From contig CM030362.1 in assembly GCA_017893485.1 (NCBI GenBank), forward strand, positions 180,876,175 through 180,940,174: DNA of 64,000 nt. Direction: 5' to 3'. This DNA is from Hemerocallis citrina (lineage: Eukaryota; Streptophyta; Magnoliopsida; Asparagales; Asphodelaceae). Both the position numbers and the translations under genes were made by a program. How positions within the stretch are numbered: the first letter of the stretch is position 1; each line of letters begins with the position of its first letter. The notes beneath the pieces are model-generated. The model was not told where the DNA came from. It saw only the letters and a list, made by a program, of their open reading frames with translations, and ran no database searches. This document shows, in pieces, positions 1 through 10,724 of the stretch.

Positions 1-259
1 CTAGCTCGCTTAAGAGCGAAGTGGAATCGAGCCAAGTTTTGGACTCCGAACACATCGTTTGAGTTAGCGCGATTAAAGGCCTTAAATAAAGAGATACAAA
101 TAATCACAAGGAAAATATGGGAGAAAAGAAGTTCTTTATTGATAACTGCTAATCGGCTACTTCTAAGTTGCAAGCCGTTATTACAATGAGAAAGTAAAGA
201 AGCAAACACAAATAAAATGATAGGAATGGCTCGACATTTGAAGGTACTCGGAGAGGCAT
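1..259 (-). other. Tat1 noncoding tail downstream of integrase
   Basis: No coding content is visible after the integrase stop at 260. The phrase GAGCCAAGTTTTGGACTCCG near 30-50 resembles GAGCCATGGGTATGGACTCC, which occurs in the Tat2 tail at 35352-35380. This suggests that both elements carry related 3' noncoding regions. No polypurine tract or LTR start could be placed before the window edge. Confidence 0.5.
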
Positions 260-1318
260 TCAGGCGCTCTCTTGGTACTTCAGTAAATGGTCGACATTCC
301 AAGTTCTGGGTATCTCTCTGCCTTCAAGGTCCTCTAGACGATACGCTCTGGGACGGACTACCTTGGAAACTTTGTACGGTCCTTCCCAATTCGGAGCAAG
401 CTTACTCTTTTGACTAGAAAACGAGATAGCTAGCTTTCTGAAGACCAAGTCCCCTTCCTTGAGATCTGTGGGACGAACCCTTTTATTGTAGGCCTGCTCA
501 ATCCTTCTCTGTTAATTTTGCTGGCGAATAGAAGCTCTTTCATGGAGCTCATCAATCAGGTCCAAGTTAGCTAGGAGTTCTCTGGCATTCTGCTCTTCTT
601 CATAGGCCATAAGGCGAGGAGATGGTAGACCGACTTCCAAGGGGATCACAGCTTCGGACCCATAGGTGAGATTGAATGGCGACTCTCCTGTGGGGGTCCG
701 TTTCGTAGTGCGGTAGTTCCACAATACGTTGGGGAGCTGTTCAGCCCATAAGCCTTTGGCCGAATTATCTAGCCTCTTCTTGATGCCGGAGAGAATTTGT
801 CTGTTGGCATTCTCCACTTGACCATTGGATTGAGGATGGGAGACGGAGGAGAAACGTTACTGGATGCCGAGGTCTTCACACAAAGATCGAAAAGCTTCCC
901 CTGTAAACTGTGTTCCATTATCTGTTATTAGGACCCGAGGTACGCCAAACCGACAAATTACATTTTTCCAGAAGAACTGCAGTACTTTGTTCTCAGTAAT
1001 GGTAGCCAATGGCTCGGCCTCTATCCACTTAGAGAAGTAGTCGATTACCACGACTAAGAACTTGAGCTGACCTGGAGCTGGTGGAAATGGACCTAGCAAG
1101 TCCATCCCCCACATTGCGAAGGGAATCGGACTTGAGAGTGATGTGAGTTGTGTTTGGGGTAGACGACAAATGTTGGAGAACTGCTGACAAGGGCTGCATC
1201 GCCGAACATGTTGCTCGGCATCTCGGAGTAGGGTAGGCCAAAAATACCCATAGTTCAACACTTTCCTAGCGAGGGACCTCGACCCTGAATGGGCTCCACC
1301 TACACCTTCGTGGAGTTC
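260..1318 (-). pseudogene. Tat1 integrase (pseudogene)
   Basis: In a live element this enzyme inserts retrotransposon cDNA into the host chromosome. The zinc-binding end reads HEGVGGAHSG then CSPCQQ near 1180-1310. The catalytic core follows: GMDLLGPFP and DYFSKWIEAEPLATIT near 1000-1110, then ITDNGTQFTGEAFRSLCEDL near 860-935, and SHPQSNGQVENANRQ near 800-845, whose E is the third catalytic residue. The C-terminal part (GPYKVSKVVRPRAYRLEDLEG) runs down to 260. Stops after GIQ (about 857) and after IRQQN (about 512), and one just upstream of 1261-1319, break the frame. The motif set matches Tat integrases well. It cannot be functional as it stands. Confidence 0.9.
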
Positions 1319-2068
1319 TTACAAGGCATAAGCGGCTTCTTCTGGGGAGAGGCATCTCAAGTAGGGTCTGCCATCTACTTGGGTGTAGGAGCGTTTGTAC
1401 AAGATTCCTTCAACAAGGGTGTACCGCTCCGCTCTCGTTCGGACTCGATGAGCTTCTTTAGGGTCTCCGGGAAGGAGTCCATCCCTAAGGAATTCTATCA
1501 AAGGTTTCATCCAGTTATGCTGAAGTTGGACGGGCAACGACTCCATCGAGTCGGGGGCTTCTTCTTCTATGCTTGGTCTTAGGAGCACTTCAATCAGGAC
1601 GGTCTGCTCGAGACCTTGAAGGGAGGAGGAGGCCAATTTGGAGAGGGCATCTGCTTGGGAATTTTCTTCTTTAGGGATTTGCTGGATCAGCGTCTTTTCG
1701 AATGAAGCCATGAGACTTTGGACCTTGGCTAGGTACTTAGCCATTCGGTCGTCTCGCGCTTCGTACTCCCCTAAGACTTGATTCACCACCAGCTGCGAAT
1801 CACTGAATATTCGAAGACGTTGTGCCCCTGCCTTGCGAGCTATACCAAGGCCGGCTATAAGGGCTTCATACTCCGCTTCGTTGTTGGAGGCCTTAAAGTT
1901 GATACGGAGGGAGTATTGGAGAACAAAGTCATCTGGGCCTGCCAGAATGACCCCGACTCCGCTCCCTTCGGTGCAAGAGGACCCATCGTTCGCTGCTTCA
2001 CTAACCTCTGGGATGGTGCTTTCAACAATAAATTTAGCTAAGGCTTGAGCCTTGATTGCGGTCCGAGG
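1319..2068 (-). pseudogene. Tat1 second (archaeal-type) RNase H and linker (pseudogene)
   Basis: This block lies between the RT-linked RNase H and the integrase. Reading the minus strand gives SSCTEGSGVGVIL, then SNNEAEYEALIAGL, then FSDSQLVVNQVLGEYEARD and QIPKEENSQADALSKLAS. The acidic residues in NEAEYEAL and FSDSQLVV are those typical of the extra aRNH domain found in Tat/Ogre retrotransposons. The linker then continues to LYKRSYTQVDGRPYLRCLSP, just before the integrase zinc end. The stop at 1319 separates it from integrase. This domain decides the lineage call: chromoviruses and Athila lack it in this position. Confidence 0.88.
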
Positions 2069-2458
2069 CTAGTAAGATATGTCATGCTGACTCAGCTCGA
2101 TCGACCATTTCATCAGACGGCCTGAGGTCTCGGGTTTGTGTAGAACTTGCTTAAGCGGCTGGTCGGTTAAAACGACCACTGAGTGGGATTGAAAATAAGG
2201 GCGGAGCTTCCTGGCTGCCATAACCAAGGCATATGCTATCTTCTCCAATCTTGGATAGCGAAGCTCGGCATCCCGAAGTACCTTACTCACGTAATAGATA
2301 GGCTTCTGAGCCTTGTCTTCCTCCCTTACTAGTACAGCGCTGAGGGTTTGCTTGGAGGCAGCTAGGTAGAGGTAGAGTGTTTCCCCGGGGATAGGCTTAC
2401 TGAGGAGAGAGGGATTGACCAGATAGGCCTTTAGCTGATCGAACGATTCTTGCTGATG
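2069..2458 (-). pseudogene. Tat1 RT-linked RNase H (pseudogene)
   Basis: The minus strand continues directly from RT with QQESFDQLKAYLVNPSLLS and a LYLYLAASKQTLSAVLVREE segment. It then reads KPIYYVSKVLRDAELRYPRLEKIAYALV and HSVVVLTDQPLKQVLHKPE. This is the normal gypsy RNase H, which degrades the RNA strand of the RNA:DNA hybrid during reverse transcription. In-frame stops at the join with RT (about 2457) and after HDISY (2069) truncate it. Confidence 0.85.
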
Positions 2459-3574
2459 TTAGCCCCACTCGAAGCTCTTAGCCCTCCTGAGGGCCTTAAA
2501 GAAAGGAAGACACTTTTCTCCTGACTTGGACAGGAAGCGCCCTATGGCCACGAGGCGTCCCGTGAGCTTCTGAACCTCTTTCACACTTGTAGGGGGTGCC
2601 ATGTCCAGTATGGCTTTGATATTATCGGGGTTGGCCTCGATTCCTCTTTGGCTGACCATGAAGCCTAGGAACTTTCCTGACGAGACTCCGAATGCACACT
2701 TGTTCGGGTTGAGCCTTATATCATGCTTCCTCAACACATCGAATGCTTCTTGGAGATCGGTAACATGGTCGGCCCCATGGATGCTTTTAACTAGCATACC
2801 ATCAACATACACTTCCATGTTGCGGCCAATCTGGTTCTGGAAGACCTTATTGACTAGGTGCTGGTAGGTGGCACCGGCATTTTTCAGCTCGAAGGGCATT
2901 ACCCTGTAGCAATAAAACCCTTGATCGGTGACGAAGGAGGTCTTTGGGATATCCGGGGGGAACATTCTAATTTGATTGTATCCAGAGAAGGCATCCATAA
3001 AGCTCAGCAGCTCATGGTCCGAAGTAGCGTCGATCAGGGTGTCAATGCTGGGGAGAGGGAAAGGATCCTTTGGGCATGCTTTGTTCAGGTCCGTGAAGTC
3101 GATGCAAATTCTCCAGCTCCCGTTGGCCTTCTTAACCATAACAACATTGGAGAGCCATTCGGGATAGTTGACTTCTTGTATGAATCGGGCATTGAGGATC
3201 TTGTCCACTTCTTCCTTTATAGCTTGCTGGTGCTCAGGGGCGAATTTGCGCCTCTTCTATTGGACCGGTTTGGACCCCGGAGCAATGCTTAGGTGGTGGA
3301 CGAGGAGCTCCTTGAAAATTCCTGGCATATCGGCAGCCGACCATGCAAAGAGGTCATGATTCTTTCTGATGCATTGGACTATGTTGGAACATAGGGCAGA
3401 TGGGAGGGTCTTGCAGCTAAAGAACCTGCGGTTCGGATCTTGCTCGGAAAAGAGCACTTCCTCCAGCTCATCCACCGGTTTGGACATAGGTTGGGCATTC
3501 CCCTGGGGAATCTCAAAGGTCTCGAGGGAGAGGACAGGACCCCTGGTGGAGGTCATGTAACACTTGCGGGTCAT
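2459..3574 (-). pseudogene. Tat1 reverse transcriptase, catalytic Asp lost (pseudogene)
   Basis: The enzyme copies the element RNA into DNA. The N-terminal piece (3574-3257) ends in a TAG stop after GSKPVQ, where family members read on into a KRRKF segment, which is visible here after the stop. The main block (3208-2459) has [48 protein letters not shown] and [17 protein letters not shown], all standard gypsy RT motifs. The polymerase box reads YVDG (codons at 2798-2809) where YVDD is required, so one of the two metal-binding aspartates of the box is now glycine (GGT at 2798-2800). The stop and the active-site change make this RT inactive. Confidence 0.92.
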
Positions 3575-3588
3575 CTCTTGGCTGCCTC

Positions 3589-3957
3589 TTACTTCCCTAC
3601 ACCTGACTTGGTGGGGAACTTCATTTTCAGATGATAAGCCGACGGGATGGCCTCTAAAGCAGCTAGGCCGGGTCGGCCTAGAATCACATTGTAAGCAGCT
3701 GGGATGTCGACGACCATGAAATCTATCGACTCTGTCTGGGTAGTAGGAGTTTTGCCGGCGGTTACGTCGAGGGTCATCACCCCTTCGACAGTCACTGGCA
3801 CTCTTGTGAACCCATGGAGCGTGTAGCCGACAGGCTTGAGCCTGTCTCGTGATAACTTGAGTCCTCGGAAAGCCACCAAGAAGAGGATGTTAACAGAGCT
3901 ACCATTGTCCACCAGAATCCTCTCCACTTTAAAATTTGCCATATGGAGGGTGATCAC
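3589..3957 (-). pseudogene. Tat1 aspartic protease
   Basis: The protease would cut the Gag-Pol polyprotein. The active-site triplet region reads ILVDNGSSVNILF near residues 15-27 of the open segment, the Tat-type version of D-[ST]-G. It is followed by a flap-like VTVEGVMTLDVT and by YNVILGRPGLAALEAIPSAYHLKMKF, the conserved end of the domain. Upstream sequence (3960-4240) still reads as linker (CILHLIQRGPIGG, SVTFSDEDLEGV), but with stops. The Asp is changed from the usual DTGSS/DSGSS context to DNGSS, which is common in Tat elements and need not be inactivating. Confidence 0.85.
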
Positions 3958-4241
3958 TAGTGCGTCACAATGAGGGGTTCGGACTCCCTCCAGGTCTTCA
4001 TCTGAGAAAGTGACCGAGACTCCGAAGCCTTTGGGAGGGGGTATGCCATGAACCGAATTGACTTCTCATATGAAAGCCTTCCGGGAAGAGTTGGAGGTTC
4101 CTCCTATGGGACCTCTCTGAATGAGATGCAAGATGCATTCCTCTTCAAACTCGGGAGTCTCGTCGTGCCTTTTGGGATGCTTGTTAGCCCCCTGGGGGGA
4201 GGAGGATGATCAACTCGATCCTTTCTCACAAACTTAGACAG

Positions 4242-5997
4242 CTACCATATCTGGATGAGGGCCTCAATTTCATTCTTCAGGGTCCGACAGTCGTTAGTGT
4301 CGTGGCCGTGGTCTCGATGATATCGGCACCACTTTTTCTTGTCCCTCTTCTTGCCGGAGGTATTCATCTTCAGGGCAGGAGGTAGAACTCCTTCTTTCTC
4401 AACCTCCATTAGAATGGTAGATATGTTGGCATTAAGAGGGGTAAACTTCTCAAATCTGGGAGGGGGCGGCACTGGCCCCCATTGTCTTTCTGGAGCTTCT
4501 TAGCTCCCTCTTCTTTAGCTGCCTTTCTCTTGGTCCCAGAGGAAGACCCCTCAAAAGTGGGGTGATGTTCAGCTTCCTCAGCTCGGATATACTTCTCACT
4601 TCTGAGAAAAAGGTCGGAGAAGTTTTGCGGGGGCTTCTTGGCTAGGGAGGATCGAAGGCTTGAGTTGAGGACGTTTGACTGGAAGGCTATAGTGGCGATC
4701 GATTGGTTGAGTGAGGCAATAGATCTAGCTTCCACGGTAAACTGCTTCACATAATCTCTCAGCTTCTCACCCTTCTTCTGATTGAGGTAGAGCAGCAAAA
4801 TACTAGTCTTCTCGGTACGGCGGCTACTCACGAAGTGGGTGATGAATAGGGTCTCAAATTATTCAAAGAAGAATATGGAGGATGGAGCAAGACGAGAGTA
4901 CCATTCTTGGGTCGGACCCTTGAGAGTAGCCGGGAAGGTTTTGCACAGTAGAGCATCGGAAGCTTGGTGGATCAACATGAGGGTCTTGAAGCTTCGATGT
5001 GGTCCACGGGGTCTGACTCTCCAGAGTAAGCCTTAAATTGCAGTGGCTTGAAGCTTATTGGAACGGGCACCTCCATGATCATTCGAGAGAAGGGGGGTCG
5101 GCTTCGATGGAGGATCCTTCCTCTTAGCTCTTCCTCTTTATCCAGTTGGCCGAGGTGCCTGTCCAGCTCGTGGAGACGGCGGTAGACCGCATCATCCCTT
5201 TGATGATAGCCAAGCGAGCCTCTGGACTCGTCCTCATAAGAAGGGGAGCGCGGAGTTCGGCGATGGTAGCTAGGGGAATGGCGAGGACTGTGATGGCAGT
5301 GACTCGGAGCTTGAGGAGAGGTTAAGGACCGATGGCGAGGGCTTTGGACCGGAGGAGGAGTGGGGATCCTCTGAGCATTGTTGTTGTTCGGATGGAGGTT
5401 GAGGGCCTGCAGGATTGTAGCCTGGAACTCTTGGAATTCAGCTCGGGTGATAGGTCCGTTATCGTCCCTCGGGGGCTGCCGACCAGCGGGAGAACGATAT
5501 CTTCTTCGATGGTACTCAGGGGACTCTCTCCGCCCCCTGCAAGGAGGGCACCTCCTGTGGTCGCGGCGACGAGAAGATCACTCATTTGGACGTTCCGGGC
5601 AGGAGGCTCCCTTACGGGCCCGCCTTTCATCCAAACGGTGGTGAATGTCCTCTTCTTTCTGCCGGTTGAGGAGGGTGTTGCGGAGGTCTTTGGAAGGCCG
5701 AGGGTTGTGAGATGCCATTGAATCGATAGAAGGGTTGTGTACGGAAATGCGGTCTCGGTGAGGAGGTTGCTTCTGAGGGTTGGGACGAGAGGCCCCTGCG
5801 CCAGCATTCTGGGGCCCGAGCGGAGCCCTTTGGGATTGAAGGTTCTGAAGAGGAGGTTGTTCCTGTTGCAGGGGCTGATCAGGCTGAGGAGGGAGTTGCC
5901 CTTGCTGTTGGACGGTTTGGAGGGGGATCTTCTGTTGTGGTTGAGGAGGAGTGGGTCCACGGTTCGACCCTTTGGATCTCAGTTTTCGGGGAGGCAT
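4242..5997 (-). pseudogene. Tat1 gag (pseudogene, several frames)
   Basis: Gag would form the virus-like particle. The start ATG at 5997 opens a Gln/Pro-rich leader (MPPRKLRSKGSNRG). After a stop at 5578 the frame continues as an Arg/Ser/Pro-rich stretch, then FSRMIMEVPVPISFKPLQF and KAYSGESDPVDHIE near 4980-5090, the start of the capsid-type domain. The core resumes at 4831 (LRDYVKQFTVEARSIASLNQ, SLAKKPPQNFSDLFLRSEKY). A zinc-knuckle-like WCRYHRDHGHDTNDCRTLKN lies near 4270-4330, as in other Tat gags. At least three frame breaks or stops are visible. The same Gag C-terminus recurs in diverged form in Tat2 (36674-36900). Confidence 0.87.
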
Positions 5998-6314
5998 GGC
6001 TGGAGGTGATATTAACCAAGGGAAGAGGAAGGATTACTATTCGTCAATTCTCACACCAATCTGTTGCAGCTAAATCAGGTGTGGGGACAAACAGTTAGAA
6101 TTTATGGATTCTTTGGAATGTTGAATAGTCAAGCCTGAAACCTTTCCACCGGAGTTTGACCGTGATCTCCTACTGTTCACCTGCAAAAAGTGCGAAACAC
6201 CGGGGTTGATCCCGGCGACGCACCCTCCGTCGCTCAAGTCAGTAATAAGAAAGATTATAAATGAGCTTTGATTGGCAAAAGATTGATTACCTCTTAACAG
6301 TGGGGGATGGGGGG

Positions 6315-6322
6315 TATTTATA
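6315..6322 (-). promoter_or_regulatory. TATA box of the Tat1 LTR
   Basis: The minus strand reads GGCTATAAATACCCCCC inside the LTR. Transcription would start roughly 30 bases downstream (near 6285) and run left through gag. The position within the LTR fits a U3/R boundary. Confidence 0.6.
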
Positions 6323-6621
6323 GCCGCCTTAGGGACCAGTTTCGGGATAAGATCAAATCCTACTTCCTAGTGAATGGATAGAAGTGAATCAGGGCCGTTG
6401 ATTAGGTATAATCATAAACCCTAATTCTACTCAGCTGGACCGAGTTTCTTGCGGGTTGAAACCCGCACCCAGTTGAGATGGATCCATTCGTGGGTTATTA
6501 GGCCTTTGGAAAAAAGACCCAGTACCTGCTTCCGACCCGTTTGTAGGTAAAATTACCATTTTACCCCTGATCTTTAAGATTCGCGCCCGATTTGGACGAT
6601 TCTGATTTAACCCTATTTTTA

Positions 6622-6624
<3 letters not shown>

Positions 6625-6668
<44 letters not shown>
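6625..6668. repeat. (AT)n microsatellite in the Tat1 LTR
   Basis: About 22 perfect AT units. It is probably length-variable, and it creates spurious reading frames coding for alternating Tyr and Ile. Confidence 0.95.
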
Positions 6669-6672
<4 letters not shown>

Positions 6673-6983
6673 AAGTAACGAGGAAAAACCTTAGCTGTTG
6701 TAGAAAGTGAGAGAGAGTGAGCGAGAGGAACATCCCCTTCCCGCAACTAGTATCGCGGCGTGAGGGAGATCTCAATTTTGTTGTTCATTCATGTGGATAC
6801 CGTAGAGGCACCGCAATGTTGCAATGCTCATGATTAGCAGATTGTGGAGACATTCGTTCCATTGTTGAGGTAAAAGCTCCTAACACGTTTTATGATTTTT
6901 GCATGGATCCATGGCCGCGTTTCAATTTTTTTAAATATATTTCCGCTGTCTATTTAATCCGTGATAGACTTCAAAACCTAACA

Positions 6984-9130
6984 GTTTGTGCCCAGCAAGT
7001 TTGGAGAGGCAACTCTTTGATGGAGTTATGTTGAACTTTTTGTTTGCACCCAGCAAGTTTATTGAGGCAACTCTAGACAGAGTTGAATGTAGAGCTTACC
7101 GTTTGATCCCAACAAGTTAATAGAGAATTCTGGGATGGAGTTGAACTTTTGAACTTTCTATTTAATCCCTACAAGTTCATGGAAGCAACTCTGAGAGCGG
7201 AGCTTGTTGTTGAACTTGCTGTTTGCAACCAACATATTTGGAGAGACAACTTTTTGATCGAGTTGATGTAGGGCTCTTCGTTTGATTTCGAGAAGTTTGT
7301 AGGAAGCAACTCTTGAGATGGAGTTGAATGTTGAATTTTCTGTTTAAACCCAGCAAGTTACTAGAGAACTTTGAGAAGGATTTGGACGTTGAACTTGTTT
7401 GCTCCTAGCAAATTTTGGTAGAGACAACACTATGACACAGCTGACATTTGAACTCGCTGTTTGCGTCCAGCGAGTTTGTAGAGACAACTCTAAGATGGAG
7501 TTGGATGTAGGACTTGTTGTTTGATGCCGGCAAGTTTGTAGAGACAACTCTTCATACTAAGTAGGACATTTGAACTTGCTGTTTGCGTCCAACAAGTTTG
7601 GAGGGCCAACTCTAGATGGAGTTGATATTGAACCTGCCATTTGTGCCTGACAAGTTTAGGGAGGCAACTCTAGGCAGAGTTCAACGCAGAGTTTGCCGTT
7701 TGATCCCTGCAAGTTTGGAGAGAAAACTTTGAAACAGAGTTGGTTGAAGAGCTTGCCGTTTGACCTTGACAAGCTTGGAGAGACAACTTTGAAACGGAGT
7801 TGGTTGTAGAGCTCGCCGTTTGAGCCCAGCGAGTTTGGAGAGACAGCCTTAAAACGGAATTGGACAATTAAACTTGCTATTTGTGCCCAGCAAGTTTATA
7901 GAGACAATTGTGAGACAGAGTTGGATGTAGAACTTTATATTCTCATCCAACAAGTTTGCAGAGACAACTTGGAGATGGAATTGGACGTTGAACTTGATGT
8001 TTGCGACGAACAAGTTTTGTAAAGACACCCTGTGACCGAGCTGATGTATGGACTCAATGTTTGCACCCAGTGAGTTTGTAGAGACAATTCTAGGCCGGTG
8101 TTGAACATATGGCTTGCCGTTTGATCCCAGCAAGTTTGAAGAGACAACCCTGAGACGGAGTTAAACATAGAGCTTTCCATTTGATCCCGACAAGTTTGTA
8201 GAGTCAACTCTGAGACGGAGTTGATTATAGAGCTTGCCGTTTGATTTTGGTAAGTTTGTAGAGTCAAATCTGAGGCAGAGTTGGTGTAAAGCTTGTCATT
8301 TGATCCCGAAAAGTTTGGAGAGACAACTCTGAGACGAAGTTGATTATAGAGCTTGCTGTTTGATCCTAAAAAGTTTGTAGAGTCAACTCTAAGATAGAGT
8401 TGGTGTAGAGCTTGTCGTTTGATTCCGGTAGGTTTGTAGAGTCAACTCTGAGACATATTTGAATGTTGAACTTTTTGTTTGTTCCCAACAAGATTGTAGA
8501 AGCAACTCTGTGACAGAGTTGATGTAGAGCTTGTCGTTTGATCCTGACAAGTTTGTAGAGGTAACCCTAGCCCAGCGTTAGGCGGGGAACCTATTGCATG
8601 AAGTTATGGGGTTGTTGGAAAGACCCGAGCAATAAGCAGGGTATTAAACACATTGGTTGGAGCCAGCAAGTTGTTGGTGGGGCTTGTTGTTTGAAGTCAA
8701 CAAGTTGTTGATGGAGCTCGAAGCAGAGAGCAGAGCGTTGAACTCGTTGTTTGGAGTGAACGAGTGGTTGATGGAGCGCAAGTGGCGAGCAAGGCGTCGA
8801 ACTTTTTGTTTGGAGTCAACGAGTTATTGACAGAGCTCGGAGCGGAGAGCAGAGCGTTGAACTCGTTGTTTGGAGTCAACGAGTTATTGATGGAACTTGA
8901 GCGAAGAGCAAGGCATTGAACTCTCTGTTTGGAGTTAACAAGCTATTGACGAAGCTTGAGCTAAGAGTGAGGTGTTGAAATCCTTGTTTGGAGTCAAACG
9001 AGTTGTTGATGGAGCCCGAGCGGTGAGCTAGGCGTTGAACTTGTTATTTGGAACCAACGAGTTGTTGTTGGAGCTTGAGCGATGAAGAAAGCGTAGAATT
9101 TGTTGTTTGGAGTCAACGAGTTGTTGTTGG
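6984..9130. repeat. 59-60 bp tandem array with two dyads per unit (Tat2 3' tail)
   Basis: About 27 units of roughly 59 bp (6984-8580) share the plan CTTGCTG-tttgnnnc-CAGCAAG-tttgtagaga-CAACTC-tgagacg-GAGTTG. A second subfamily (about 8640-9130) has a period of 60 bp, seen clearly at 8821 and 8881, with AACTCGTTG-tttggagt-CAACGAGTT. The capitalised parts are inverted repeats, so each 59-bp unit can form two short hairpins. No long ORF is conserved. Short minus-strand frames reading LSLQTC.DQTASS are by-products of the period. After removing later insertions, the array joins the Tat2 remnant at 34992-37621. Tandem repeats in the 3' untranslated region are known for the Tat/Ogre lineage. Confidence 0.9.
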
Positions 9131-9649
9131 AGCTTGTTCTTAGTCTCTTTAATGTTGAGGTGAATTCTTTTGTGTTTGTTCAGCGTTGAAGTGATTATGT
9201 TCTTCTCCGTGCAGCACAAGTAGTTGTGTACATCGAATGAGGTATTCGGAACGTTGAGTTTACTTCCCTTCACAATATGTTTTGCTTGACAGAGTTAGGA
9301 TTAGTCCGTTTGCGCAGTGCATTATGCGAGATAGAGCTGGAGGGTGCTCAGATGAAGGTGGCAGGAAAGACTTGGAGCTTGCCTGCCTAAGGGTGGCTTG
9401 TCTTGAATTTTATCGTCAAGAGTTGAGGTGGCACACGTAGTTGGGACGACGATCCACAGAACATCTTGTTGTATAGTGTTTGCAAAACTTTCTGTAATGT
9501 TGCTTAGGCATGGAACGTAGATACATTGTAATTTTGCAGTTGTAATGAGACTTGTTATTCGTGAAATAAGAAATCATTTACATGCTGGTGCCTTGTCCTG
9601 TGATTCGACTTCTTGGGGGTTTGCTAATCGTAGAAGTTGCTTTTGGGAG
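9131..9649. other. End of the array region, no gene
   Basis: Degenerate array-like phrases (GTTGTTGGAGCTTG) fade near 9140. The rest is single-copy-looking sequence without a supported ORF, and ends at the GGGAG target duplication (9645-9649) of LTR1. It is most likely more Tat2 3' noncoding DNA. Confidence 0.5.
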
Positions 9650-10715
9650 TGTAACACCCCGCAAAATTAGAAATGACAATTTTGTCCTTGTGTGTTACGT
9701 ACGTGTATTTTGTAACGTGTTTTCACTACGTATCTTGATTTTCGACTCTTTATGCATTTTCCGTATTGATTTTTATCTTATTTGTGTTAGCTCAAATGCA
9801 ATATTTCAATCTCTGTATTTTACGTGCTTTTTATGTATTTTCAATGCACGTATCAATTACATATTTTCCACCGCTACGGGTGATATTTTTTGGGTTTCAA
9901 TTATTTATCTTATGTATTCAAATTCTTTTTATAAAACGGAAATTCATTTTCTCGCATTTTGGTCTAAATACTTTTGTACATGTAATGCACGTGTTTTTTT
10001 ACGTATGTAGTAATTATGTCGTGAAATTAATAAATATTTTTTCTTATATTGTATTTTTATTATTTTTAACATTTTTCCGTAGATAATGTCGAATTTCGTA
10101 TTTTGATATTTTACGTGCGAAGCACGTATTTATTTTGGTGCAAATATTCGAGCGTATTCGTTTCGAAATAAATTTTGGAGTGTGTATTTATTTTATTTGT
10201 GCATGATACATTATAAATTTTAATTAAATTATTTTTTTTACTTACATTCTAATATATAGTATATATATAGCTGGTATATATATATGTGTGTGTACGGCTT
10301 GTGATATATGGTGTGTATATGATGGGGGTCCCACAGTTGGTAAGCACAGCACTTTGTGCTGTTTGAAAAGAGCTGATGAGTCAGCGTTAATGGGGGGCCC
10401 ACTTGGGTAAGAGAGAATCTGTTGTGTGTGTGCTGCTGTCACTTGTTCGGTGACGTGGCAGATGCCAGGGGGGCCCACCGCGTGTTGGAGCAGCAGAAAA
10501 TGTTGGAGTGGGCTTTTTCCTGTGTGCTAGCCCGGTTGGAAGTCAGAGAGTAGACCGATTGGGGAGTTTAGAATATGAAGAGATGGGAGTTGAGTTTTGA
10601 AGAGGTGGAGAAGTGAAAGGTTGGGGGTTTGAGAGTTAAGACAATGAAGATATGGAGAGTTAATTGAGTAATTTATTAGGTGTGTAATTTTTCACTTTGG
10701 CCCTTTAACTTGTCC

Positions 10716-10724
10716 TATAAATAG
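10716..10724 (+). promoter_or_regulatory. TATA box of LTR1
   Basis: TATAAATAG follows GTCC and precedes a pyrimidine-rich leader, about 1.07 kb into the LTR. It is a plausible U3/R start for plus-strand transcription. Confidence 0.55.

Larger units (their letters stand above)
1..6983 (-). mobile_element. Tat1: Tat-lineage Ty3/gypsy LTR retrotransposon, decayed, cut by window edge
   Basis: Reading the minus strand from right to left gives a 5' LTR (6062-6983), gag, protease, reverse transcriptase, RNase H, a second archaeal-type RNase H, and integrase. The element ends in noncoding sequence that leaves the window on the left. Two RNase H domains between RT and integrase are the hallmark of the plant Tat/Ogre lineage. 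Every coding block is broken by stops or frameshifts, so this copy is dead. The right edge lies within the 59-bp repeat array, and GTTTG (6984-6988) would be the target duplication, but its partner is outside the window. The 3' LTR is not visible. Confidence 0.9.
6062..6983 (-). repeat. Tat1 5' LTR
   Basis: On the plus strand this block begins TGTTGCAGC and ends CCTAACA, giving TG..CA ends and a weak 5-bp inverted repeat. It lies directly upstream (minus sense) of gag and contains a TATA box. The outer edge abuts a unit of the 59-bp array at GTTTGTGCCCAGCAAG. Edges are inferred from the termini only, because the partner LTR is outside the window. The inner edge is followed by TTGGTGTGAG on the minus strand, which I could not match to a particular tRNA. 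Confidence 0.6.

Noticed and set aside
6431..6775. Minus-strand ORF with a Tyr/Ile run
   Set aside because: Created by the AT microsatellite in the Tat1 LTR.
7344..8267. Minus-strand ORFs with repeated SLQTC.DQTASS text
   Set aside because: By-product of the tandem array. Stops and frame shifts vary from unit to unit.
6984..9130. CRISPR-like regular array
   Set aside because: The whole 59-60 bp unit repeats and diverges. There are no constant repeats with unique spacers, and the context is a plant retroelement.
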